This document shows positions 33,508 through 43,342 of a DNA stretch of 64,000 nt, in pieces. Origin of the DNA: Lucinisca nassula. Taxonomy: Eukaryota > Mollusca > Bivalvia > Lucinida > Lucinidae. Positions within the stretch are counted from its first letter, which is position 1. Each line of letters opens with the position of its first letter. The stretch is from the NCBI GenBank assembly GCA_963580285.1, contig OY757010.1:61402406-61466405 (forward strand). The letters are read 5' to 3'. Under the pieces are notes generated by a model. That model was not told the DNA's origin, made no database searches, and was given only the letters and a program-made list of their open reading frames with translations. The position numbers were made by a program, and so were the translations under genes.

Positions 33508-35449
33508 AGGAATTCGGACCCACGAATTGGCAGGATAGGTAAGAATATGCAAGAAGTGTGGTAGTTGATGGTCCAAAATCGACCAATGCAATGCCAATTA
33601 AATGTTGCTTACATATAATACTATAATCCACTGAGTAGTGTGGATGTATAAAGTGGTGCACACTATCAGACTGAAATTAATACACAATGAAATTCTTCTT
33701 AGCCTGTCAAACATGTGAACAATTCTGACATGGCATGCAGTGAGTCATTTACTTCTAGCCTCAATACTTACTACATGTGTTTATAAGAACAGTGAATTGT
33801 AAAAGTTACATAAAAATAAAAATCATGTAGGTCTATGAGGGTGTTTCGGACATTTCTTCGGTGGAGAGTCAAAGAAATGTGAGCTCACAACTTTAAAAGT
33901 AACATTGATGACCTCTTTCATTAATTCACATGCACAAGTAATGATTAAATCAGTGTAACAATATCATTTGTTATGTTTAACTGAAATTCAGTCAAACATA
34001 ACAAACAGTTTTCTTTTAAACTTATTTTTCAGCCACCATATCCACATGTATATTGTAAATGTTTAATTGTTTAACAGATTGATAGAGATTTAACGTCCAC
34101 GAAAACCCTTTTTAGGTCATATAGGAGATGATGCTTCCAATCTCATGGATCATTCGCCCGGCATTGGGATGAAATGACATCTCAAGCCCTACCACCCAAT
34201 GCAACCAAAATTTTCATATGCATGGGCAGTTTGACTCGCCCCTACCAGCCTAGGCGGTTTGCCAGTACTCATGTGCAGGTGGCCTCGCCCTGCGTGGAAG
34301 CATAATGTATCCAAATCAATTTCTCCAATACTGCGCAAACATTTTTAGTGATCAGCAAAGCACAGTAGTACTGAAGACTCCCTTTTGTCTCAAATCAGAT
34401 AAAGCACATACTGTGATACATGAATAATATACAAATATATAGCAACAAGCATGGTTGTGTGAAGACAAACTTATTGAATTACAGCTTGGAAAGCAAACCT
34501 TTCCGTAGTGCACACTACCAGCCTCAAATACATATAAAACACAAGTATGACACAACCAACTATTCACTGAATGAGACTATGTAGTAGTGCTACTACTTTT
34601 ATACATAATATACTCTTTAATACAGTTAAATAATTCACCATCATTGTTTGCAAGTGCCAATTAAGCAACTGCATCAAATGACATTTTTTTTTTTTTTTTA
34701 TACCTTTCCATGACCATAAAACAATTATTTTCATGGCCCCAGCTCACCTCCTGCATTATCTGTACAAAATCTGCATTTTAGCATAAAAGAATACAGATTT
34801 ATAGGTAAGCTTGTCTTGCTTGAACATTCCCACTATAGAATCAGCACATCAATATCATACTCAGTACCATGTCATAATGGACTATGATACTGAACTTGAT
34901 AATGATGACTTTAGTTAATACAAAGAACTTTTATAATGAGGCTCAATTTAATATAACGAAACAAAGACATTTAGATAGCAATAATGCCTGTAATCATCAG
35001 GAGTGATGATAATAGGTGAGCAAGATGAATAATAAAAAAAATGCTAAAACATGTCAATGACTAATGGATAAAATGTGCTAATCCATACAACTTGAGAAAC
35101 TAAAGTATTGTTTGCAAAATTCCTTCCATCATATATATTTACAGCCCTCTCAAGAATATTTTCATATACTGAGCTGGTCGTCAAAGAAGCCTTTACTGTT
35201 TAAAAGCTGTTTTAGTTGCTATATTTCAAACATCAATATTACTTATCAGTCAAGTATTTAAACATTCAAAGAAGAAAAAAAATAAATTAATGTGAAACAC
35301 CATAAACCTGCTATATATATGATGATAATACATTTTAAAAAAAAAAAAAAATATATATATATGCTAATCAATCAAACCAAAAGCAATGGTATAGACTCCA
35401 GACCGTAAAACACTGTCCCAGAAGAAGAGTTCTGTATCATGAAATTAGA
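33508..35449 (-). other. Non-coding 3' region of the retroelement
   Basis: No open frame of note between the third ORF and the 3' LTR. It contains a diverged S1 copy (34075-34335), a T-run at 34685-34699 and an A/AT tract at 35334-35361. It would be the 3' UTR of the element's transcripts. Confidence 0.7.
34075..34335 (-). mobile_element. Diverged S1 copy inside the retroelement
   Basis: Reversed S1 with atttaacgtccacgaaaacc, gggatgaaatgacatctcaa and ggcggtttgccagtactc. It is more diverged than the free S1 copies although its host element looks very young, so the family probably acquired it long before this insertion. Confidence 0.7.
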
Positions 35450-37984
35450 TTAATACTTTCTGCTTTTAAATTCAAGATACAGCCTGTCTAAAATTATCTC
35501 CTCCAAGCCCTTCATGCAATAAAATCTGGCTTCAGTCAGAATGGCAAGAAGAGCACTCTTCTCCTTGGGCAGTATCATCAGGTCCAGATGCCCACCATTG
35601 CGCAAGTAATCCAAAATGAAAGGGAAATAAGTAGGGTTTCTATCAAATTTGTAGGTATTTCCAGCCATGGGACGCATGGGACATGTCCTTCGGAATAGCA
35701 TGGCTAGCAGCGAACTTGGATCAGCCATCAAGGTGATTCTGGATGTAGGGAACACTTGTCCACCTATATCCAGATTCACCGGCGACTCCTGAATAGCCTG
35801 CAAGGTGGAGTAATTTTTGTAGGCCACATTGGACATTGGCTTATGATCATCCAATCTCCCATATGGCCGTGTAGATCCATCATAACGGAGGGTAGTAAAC
35901 AATCTAGAAATGTTATAAAACATATTCATGTCCCAATTATTTTCAACCCATTGTAATTCACTGCTACCCATGTATTCTATTTCATCCTCTGTTTTATTTT
36001 CCCTTTCATTTTCATTAGATTCATTGCTATATTTCTCTTCATTATTATTTTCTATTTCCTCTATATTTCCTGATTCTATTTCATGTGTATTCTCTATTTC
36101 ATTTTCCACTGATTCTGACTCACTGTGTGTTTTGATTGCCTTTACGTCATTGTCATCTTTCACTATTTTTGAACATGTCTCATGCTCCACTGCACTACTC
36201 ACATTACATGTACTTGTTTCATTTTCCATTGCTATACTCACATTTTTCATTTCATATTTCACTGATTTTGTTTTGTTTTCAATTTTGCTTTCAATTTCAT
36301 CTGATTTTGATTTTCTATCATATTCCACTTCATTTTGCACTGATTTTTGCTTGATGTCAATTTTTATTTCACTCTCCACTGTTTCATTCACATTTTTCAT
36401 GTCAAATTCCCCAGATTTTTGTTTGTCGTTATTTTTCATTTCACTTTTGGTTGATTCATTCACAGTGTTTATGTCATTTTTCACTGATTCTTCTTTCACA
36501 TCATTTTTCATTTCACTTTTGGTTGGTTTATTCACAGGTTTCACGTCATTTTTCACTGATTTTACTTTCATGTCATGTTTCATTTTACTTTGTGTTGATT
36601 TATTCACAATGTTCATGTCATTTTTCACAGATTCTTCTTTCATGTCATTTTTCATTTCAGTTTTGGTTGATTTGTTCACTTTTTTCATGTCATTTTTCAT
36701 TTCATTTTTGGTTGATGTAGTCACAGTTTTCACGTCATTTTTCATAGATTTTTCTTTCATGTCATTTTTCATTTCATTTTTGGTTGATTTATTCACACTG
36801 TTCTCATCATTTTTCACTGATTCTTCTTTCATGTCATTTTTCATTTCAGTTTTGGTTGATTTAGTCACAGTTTTCACGTCATTTTTTATTAATTTTTCTT
36901 TCATGTCATTTTTCATATCATTTTTGGTTGATTTATTCACACTGTTCACATCATTTTTCACTGATTCTTCTTTCATGTCATTTTTCATTTCATTTTTGGT
37001 TGATTTATTCACTGTTTTCATGTCATTTTTCATTGATTTTTCTTTCATGTCATTTTTCATTTCATTTTTGGTTGATTTATTCACTGTTCTCATGTCATTT
37101 TTCATTGATTTTTCTTTCATGTCATTTTTCATTTCATTTTTGGTTGATTTATTCACTGTTTTCATGTCATTTTTCTTTGATTTTTCTTGTTCTCCATCAG
37201 AATGATGCACTTTTTTGATTGACTGATAGGTTTTGTCATCCTCTGTGTATTTTCTTTTTCTTACCATTCGCTTATCTTCATTTTTCTCATCCTTGGTTAC
37301 ATTCTCCATTTCAGATTCTGAGCTGGTGTCGCTTGACGAACTGGATGAGTCCGAGCTGGAACTGGATATGGTTGAAGGCGGCGTAATGCGGGTTGGTGGA
37401 TCAAATTTTACATGTGCCCAGCTCGGGTCATCAGGCTGGAACAATTCCTCTAGGGGATCCAGAATTTGGATGTCAGGCGTCCGAGCACTGGTAAATTCAT
37501 CAATGTAATATTGTGATGATAGTGGTGCCTGTCCTGTGCTGTCTACGATGGCCTGTCTTTTGGGGGAGTTCTGCTTGATAGGTACTTTTACCAGCTGTCT
37601 TTTCTTTGTTTCTTGTTTTTGTTCTGTCCTGTGTTTTATGTCGGTGGCGGTGTGGAAAGGCCTCCTTTGTGTTGCTGAACTCTGGTATCTGGGTTCATCC
37701 TCTGTGTAGGGAATAGCTTGCCACAGGAACGGTAGCTCAGTTCTGTAATACTGCTCCAGTTTCTTTTGGCATTCTGGTCCACTGATTCCCGTTATCCTGT
37801 TGTAGGATATCATGTCAGCATTGGTGCCATTGCAGCGCGCATGTCTTCCCAGACGATTGTATGGATGATCACACTTGCAGCACCAGAATCCAAAACCCCC
37901 GTGCTGTTCCTCAATGTGTCTGGTTATCTCAAACCTTGTCTTTACTGGACGGATTCTGCAGACATTGCACTTGAATCTGGTGTC
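35450..37984 (-). CDS. Third ORF: zinc-finger motifs, 24-residue repeat, KCTD-type BTB/T1 domain
   Basis: First in-frame ATG is at 37813 (787 aa). The frame is open upstream to a strong 3' splice site at 37985, giving 844 aa if spliced there. The added 57 residues contain C-x2-C-x13-H-x4-H and then C-x2-C-x9-H-x2-C, both zinc-finger-like. Counting from the ATG, residues 1-150 are basic/polar, 150-168 are a Ser run and about 213-470 are a 24-residue repeat with KNDMKTVNKSTKNEMK. About 470-615 is Glu/Asn-rich. Residues 677-785 match the KCTD-type BTB/T1 fold: VNLDIGGQVFPTSRITL, FDRNPTYFPFILDYLRNG and LTEARFYCMKGLEE. KCTD BTB domains oligomerise and often recruit Cullin-3; that is family knowledge, not shown here. 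There is no signal peptide or membrane segment, so it is not an envelope. It sits where env would be, suggesting a captured host gene. Confidence 0.85.
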   Translation of the reverse strand, partial: DTRFKCNVCRIRPVKTRFEITRHIEEQHGGFGFWCCKCDHPYNRLGRHARCNGTNADMISYNRITGISGPECQKKLEQYYRTELPFLWQAIPYTEDEPRYQSSATQRRPFHTATDIKHRTEQKQETKKRQLVKVPIKQNSPKRQAIVDSTGQAPLSSQYYIDEFTSARTPDIQILDPLEELFQPDDPSWAHVKFDPPTRITPPSTISSSSSDSSSSSSDTSSESEMENVTKDEKNEDKRMVRKRKYTEDDKTYQSIKKVHHSDGEQEKSKKNDMKTVNKSTKNEMKNDMKEKSMKNDMRTVNKSTKNEMKNDMKEKSMKNDMKTVNKSTKNEMKNDMKEESVKNDVNSVNKSTKNDMKNDMKEKLIKNDVKTVTKSTKTEMKNDMKEESVKNDENSVNKSTKNEMKNDMKEKSMKNDVKTVTTSTKNEMKNDMKKVNKSTKTEMKNDMKEESVKNDMNIVNKSTQSKMKHDMKVKSVKNDVKPVNKPTKSEMKNDVKEESVKNDINTVNESTKSEMKNNDKQKSGEFDMKNVNETVESEIKIDIKQKSVQNEVEYDRKSKSDEIESKIENKTKSVKYEMKNVSIAMENETSTCNVSSAVEHETCSKIVKDDNDVKAIKTHSESESVENEIENTHEIESGNIEEIENNNEEKYSNESNENERENKTEDEIEYMGSSELQWVENNWDMNMFYNISRLFTTLRYDGSTRPYGRLDDHKPMSNVAYKNYSTLQAIQESPVNLDIGGQVFPTSRITLMADPSSLLAMLFRRTCPMRPMAGNTYKFDRNPTYFPFILDYLRNGGHLDLMILPKEKSALLAILTEARFYCMKGLEEIILDRLYLEFKSRKY

Positions 37985-38010
37985 CTGAAAGTATATTAAA
38001 GCATGCCATG
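37985..38010 (-). promoter_or_regulatory. Splice acceptor candidate for the third ORF
   Basis: Minus strand reads tgctttaatatactttcag and then GAC. The first codon after the AG is in phase 0 with the zinc-finger frame. The nearest upstream in-frame stop is about 35 bp away, so this frame needs splicing or another start to include the zinc fingers. The matching donor was not identified. Confidence 0.55.
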
Positions 38011-38022
38011 TTGCAGTTCTGG

Positions 38023-39006
38023 ATCATGTACATGTAATCCCCTTGTGGGCGTCATGTAGGTATATACATGCATATACCGTTCATATATACATGTATATAC
38101 TGTGTATACGGTCCATCTGTCTATAACAGCCATGGCCTGTGCTGAGAAACAGACTCTTTGTACTGTCGCCAGGGGCGTTTTATTGTATTAGACAGCAGGA
38201 TAACAGGTCATCATCATTTTTTTTTTTTTTTTTTTTACGACCCTTTTAAGATATTTCACTTATACAAAGGTGATCATAAATCAGAGGTTGGTGAAAACTG
38301 GAGTACTCGGTGAAAAATCACCTGATCTTCTGTTGCAGAACTTGGTGTCTCGCATATGAAACCTGACCATTGTTGCAATAGATAGGGTCCAAGTGTTGAT
38401 CTGATGCTGATAGCATAAACACCACAAAATGTTATAGTATTCTCTGTATTAAATGCTGTCTTTCCTCAATAATTCTGTAATATTATGCCCTGATTACAAG
38501 TATATATGCCACATGTAGTCACATTTTAATGCTGTCTTTCCACAATAATTCTGTAATAATGCACTGATTACAAGTATATATGCCACATGTAGTCACATTT
38601 TAATGAAAGCTTGTACTGTGAATTTTCACATACCATTTTGTTTAAATATAGAATGCATACCAGTGACAGACCTTATGCAAGATAGTGGTGATCCTCATAC
38701 ATAGTAGTGACCAGCTCTATATGTTGATGGTCAGTATTATGCATACTGGAGATAAGCATAATGAAGATATGTAAATCATACATATACAGTAATAGAAGAA
38801 CTATACACATATATATATAGCTGCTTTGACCATATTTATTTTATTTTATTTTATTTTTTTTTTTAATGGAAGATGGACTGACAAATGATAGTTGATATTA
38901 CTTAATGGCGAGTTGTAAGGCTGATTTTAAAGCAATATACAGATGAAATATCTTGTTATACTGCTGCCTGTCTTTCTGATTAACATTATCTTATATTTTG
39001 ATGCCA
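38023..39006 (-). other. Non-coding spacer between pol and the third ORF
   Basis: About 1 kb without a coding frame. It has a T-run at 38216-38237 and a direct repeat of about 80 bp: ttctgtaata, then ctgattacaagtatatatgc and cacatgtagtcacattttaa, at about 38460-38535 and 38540-38605. It could be the intron that brings the third ORF to a spliced leader. Confidence 0.6.
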
Positions 39007-42000
39007 TTACTGTCTGAACCATGTTGGCTTATTTTCACCCACATATTTCTTAAGGCGATCATAGTGAACAATCTTTGATTTACCCCTGGGTGATTGTTGA
39101 ATTCTGTACAGAATGTCAGTTATCTTTTGTACAATGATATAAGGTCCCTTCCAGGGTCTTTGAAATTTTAGACTAATGCCAGGTTTTCGGACCGGGTTGT
39201 GGAACCATACACAGTCTCCTACGGTAAATTCTGAGAAGTTTGCATTTCTATCATAATAGTTTTTCATTCTGTTGCTGGAAATTTGTATGTGTTTTCGTGC
39301 AAAATCATGTATAGAAACTAGTTGTTTTTCTAGCTTGTATGCATAGTCACTATTGGAGATACTTGTTCTCGTTTCAGGTACACCAATGGCCAAATCAATT
39401 GGTAGTCGTATTTGCCTTCCTAACATCATTTCGCAAGGAGAGACTCCTAAAGTTGAGTGAACTGAACTACGAAAAGCCATCATAAGCAATGGTAGGTATT
39501 GGTCCCAATCTTTTTGATTCTGGGACACATACGCTGACAGCATGGTCTGAACACTTCTACAGGCCCTCTCTACCATTCCGTCTGACTGGGGCCTGCCTGG
39601 AGTGGTTCTGGTCTTATGTATCCCTAATAAATTACATACCTCTTTGAAAACTGACGACTCAAACATTGATCCTTGGTCACTGTGGAGCTGGTTTGGAACT
39701 CCAAAGATAGATACAAACCTCTCAATTAGCTTAGTTGCAATAGTCTTTGCATCTGTCGATACTAAAGGTATGGCGTCGAGCCATTTTGTGAAGTAACAAG
39801 ATATCATAAGTATATACCTGGAATTATTTACATCGGTACATGGGAGTGGTCCCATTAGGTCCAAGCTCACTCGTTCAAGGGGGTACCCTACATTGTACTG
39901 TTTCATGGGTGCCTTGGCCTTGCGATATGGCTGTTTTCTGGAGGCACATATGTCACATACCTTACACCAGTGTTCAATATCTTCTTTGTAGCGATACCAG
40001 TAGAACCTCTGCCGTATTTTATCAAAAGTCTTAAGTTGTCCTAAATGTCCGGCAGACACAGATTCATGCAATAATATGAAAGCTGTCTTACGAAGACTAG
40101 TTGGCAAGAGTATTTGATTGATTACCTCCCCTGGTCTGTATGGACTTTCCCACTTTCTGTGAATAATGTCATCTATCATTACCAAGGACTCCCACTGTCC
40201 CCAGTATGTTTTTAATTCTATCCCATAAGGGGCAACTACATTCCAATTTGGCTTATTATCTGTACTCTTCCAGAGCTTTATTTGACTCAATATTTGGTCA
40301 TTTTCTTGCATGACTCTCAAGTTTTCAGGTGCCATACAGTCTATATCGATGACTTCTGTTTGCCTAATAGCTACAGGTTCCAACTTACCTGCAAAATGTT
40401 CACCCTCTTGTGTATCATATTGACAATCTAAATTGCTTTCCAGACTACCAGTGTCTGGTAGCCTGGTCCAAAGGTCAGTAGAATTTGTCGAGCCATTTAT
40501 CTGATAGTCTTCATTATCAGAAAGTTCAATAAACATCCTTTTATTTGAAACTGGTTCCTGAATTAACAATTTCCCAGCAGAAGTTTGAGTTCCATGCATG
40601 ATTTCAGGGAATATTGATAATTCTAACACTTGATTGTTATATTGTTCTTCAGGCCGATCAACGGTCTTGTTCAAACTATAATTGTCAAGCTGTTCTGTGA
40701 TTTGTTCGTGAGGCCGGTCAACGGTCCTGCTTGAACTACCACTTACCTTTGTAGTTTCAGTCTTTGATTGACTCCTATGACTCGATATCAGTGGAGAAGT
40801 ATCCATATTGATTCCCCCTATTATATTGCAAACAGGTATATCAGTCTCTGAGTTCTGTCCCTTTAGGTGCACTTCTAAGGGGCAGTAACCCTTGCCAGTT
40901 TCATTTCCTGATGAGTCCAGCTCATCCAAACTTGTACTAACCTTTCTTAGCTGACCTACTTCTTTTGTATTGTTCCCCCTGATACTATTCTCCACATAGC
41001 CCCCAATTTCCCGGGTGATCAGTCCGGATTCATTATCCCTATTTTTCTCTTCTACTCTGTCACAATACTTACAGCTGTTGTCAACACAAGGGCGTCTACT
41101 TAGACTGTCAGCATTTTTGTGAGATATTCCTTTGCGAAATTGTATCTCAAAGTCGTAAGATGCTAGGAATTCTAGCCATCTAGCTAATTGTCCCTCTAAG
41201 ATAGAAAAGTTCATCAACCATCTTAGACTGTTATGATCACTTCTGACAATGAAGTGTCTACCATACAAATAATGATGGAATTGTTTGATTGAGTTTACTA
41301 CTGCTAGTAGCTCTTTCCTGGTTGTACAATACTTACGTTCTGTTCTGGAAAAGCATTTGCTATAGTAGGCTATCACCCTTTCTTCCCCATCCTGGACTTG
41401 TGAAATCACAGCTCCTATAGCAACATTGGATGCGTCGCAATCAATAATAAAGTTACCTCCCTTTTCTTGTGGGAAAGCTAAGACAGGGCTTGTGGTTAAA
41501 GCTGCTTTCAAGGTATTAAATGCTATTTGACACTGTTCCGTCCATTCAAATACATGGCCCTTTTCTGTTAGCACATGCAATGGTTTGCAAATTGTACTAA
41601 AGGCAGGGATAAATTTTCTCATATAACTGCATAGGCCTACAAAAGATCTTACCTCAGAAACATTCCTTGGGACTGACCAATCTTGAACACTTTTAATCTT
41701 TTCTGGATCCATACTTATACCTTTTTCTGATACCAGATGGCCAAGAAAAGTGACTTGCTTTTGAAAGAACAGGCATTTTTCGGGATTTAGTTTCAAGTTT
41801 GCATCTTTCAATCTCTGGAGGACTTCCCTTAAGTTCTTTAGGTGTACTTCATAGTTTTTACCATAAACTATGACGTCATCAAGATATATGAGCAGTGTCT
41901 TGTAATTTAGACCAGTAAAAACCTTCTCCATGAGGCGTTCAAAGACGGCAGCCGAGTTTGTAGCGCCAAATGGCATCACTTTAAATTGCCATAATCCAGA

Positions 42001-43342
42001 GCCTGGAATGCTGAATGAAGTTTTAGGTTTGTCGATTTCTCTGATTTTTATCTGATGAAAGCCAGATCGGAGGTCTAACGTGGAAAACCATGTAGCCCCA
42101 CCTAGTGCATCAAGCGAATCATCGATTCGTGGTAAAGCTTGAGAATCTTGTATGGTTTTTGAATTAAGTCGCCTATAATCAATGCAAAATCTGATACCCC
42201 CTGACTTCTTTGGTACAACAACAACAGGTGAAGACCAAGGGCTAGTAGATGGTTCAATCAAATCTTTTTCAGCCATTGACTTAATCTCGTTTTCTGCTTC
42301 TTGGCGCTTGGCAAGAGGCAAACGATAAGGTGCTTGTTTTATTGGCTTTGTCCCCGGTAATAAATCTATTTGATATTCTATAAGATTTGTACAACCGAGA
42401 TCGTGAGGAGAAGTTGAAAATGTGTTCTGATACTCTGTCAGCAAGTGCCTAAGCTCAGCCTTTTGTTCAGGGTTCAGATTCTGGGCACCCTGTGTATACA
42501 TGTGTTTGAGATGTGCAGGAATTGTATTGGTAGAATTTGATTTCTGTTCAGTTTTACATGAATGAGTGGAACCCACTGACAAAAGCTGTTCAGGTTCAAT
42601 GGCTTCATATGTAGCAATGATTGTATGCTTGTTTAATGTGATATTTTCCCCATAAGGATTTGCTATTCGTATTGGTATAGTCCCATTTAATGGACAAACT
42701 AACGCCCTAGCCACCAGCAATCCCTTTTTATGTAAAAATCCACTATCAATTTCAATCAGACCTGTGCCCCGTTTGTCTATTACACCAGCAGCATAACCCT
42801 CCACCAACATTTCTGTCTTTGACGGTATAACACAGCGTTTTGAAACAATAACACGGCAGCAGGTTGGCTGTGCTTCTCTGCTGTTCGCAAAACACCTTAT
42901 TTTCTCTCTGTTAATTTTCAAGCAGCTTTGAGTAAGCATAAGGTCACAGTTGTGTTCCTTGAGAAAGTCTAAGCCCAATATACCTTCATTTTCAATATCA
43001 GCAAAGAGAACTTTCATCTGAAGCTTTTGTGACCCCATTTCTAAGTTCAGGACTGCTTTACCTAAAAATGGAATTATCTCCCCTGTAACAGTAAGTAATT
43101 TCTTATTTGTAGGCTGAACAGAATGACGAACCCCAGGAGAAAGTTTGTCAAATATGCTTCTATTCAGAATAGAAACATTTGAACCTGTGTCTATCAGAAA
43201 TGTGAGTGGTAGGTCCCCTACTGTTGCACAGACAAAATAACCCTCTTCAATGCACCAATTGTGTCTCATGGGAATTGTCTCGGGTCCTTCTAATTCAGCC
43301 TGGATCCGGACCCCTGATTCGGCTGACGGTAGTTTTCCGACC
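39007..43342 (-). CDS. pol: Pol polyprotein: protease, RT, RNase H, integrase, GPY/F
   Basis: First ATG at 43269 gives 1,420 aa. The frame is open back to 43342 and overlaps the end of gag in the -1 frame. Aspartic protease: FLIDTGSNVSIL, with the catalytic D-T-G at about residues 27-29. RT: FCIDYRRLNSKT (361-372), WFSTLDLRSGFHQIKI (394-409) and YLDD (462-465). RNase H: about 605-725, with IIDCDAS and RSDHNSLRW. Integrase: HHCC zinc finger about 1069-1108, catalytic D1137 (SLDLMG), D1198 (HSDQG) and E1234 (GMVERA). A GPY/F module (WKGPYIIV, about 1373-1380) closes the protein and there is no chromodomain. All catalytic residues are intact and there are no stops. The linker of about 300 residues between RNase H and integrase is unusually long and polar. 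Confidence 0.96.
43290..43342 (-). promoter_or_regulatory. gag-pol overlap requiring a -1 frame change
   Basis: The pol frame has a TAG at 43343-43345 and is open from there on; gag stops at 43290. Any recoding must occur in this 50-bp overlap. A run tcggaaaactac lies in it but is not a canonical X-XXY-YYZ slippery heptamer, so the mechanism is unresolved. Confidence 0.6.

Noticed and set aside
35928..37205. 425-codon open frame on the plus strand opposite the third ORF
   Set aside because: It is the antisense of the 72-bp coding repeat, and its Phe/Ser-rich translation (FMSFFISFLVDLFT repeats) mirrors that repeat. No splice sites or domains support it.
35450..37813. Third retroelement ORF as an envelope glycoprotein
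   Set aside because: No signal peptide, transmembrane segment or cysteine-rich ectodomain; the C-terminus is a BTB/T1 domain instead.
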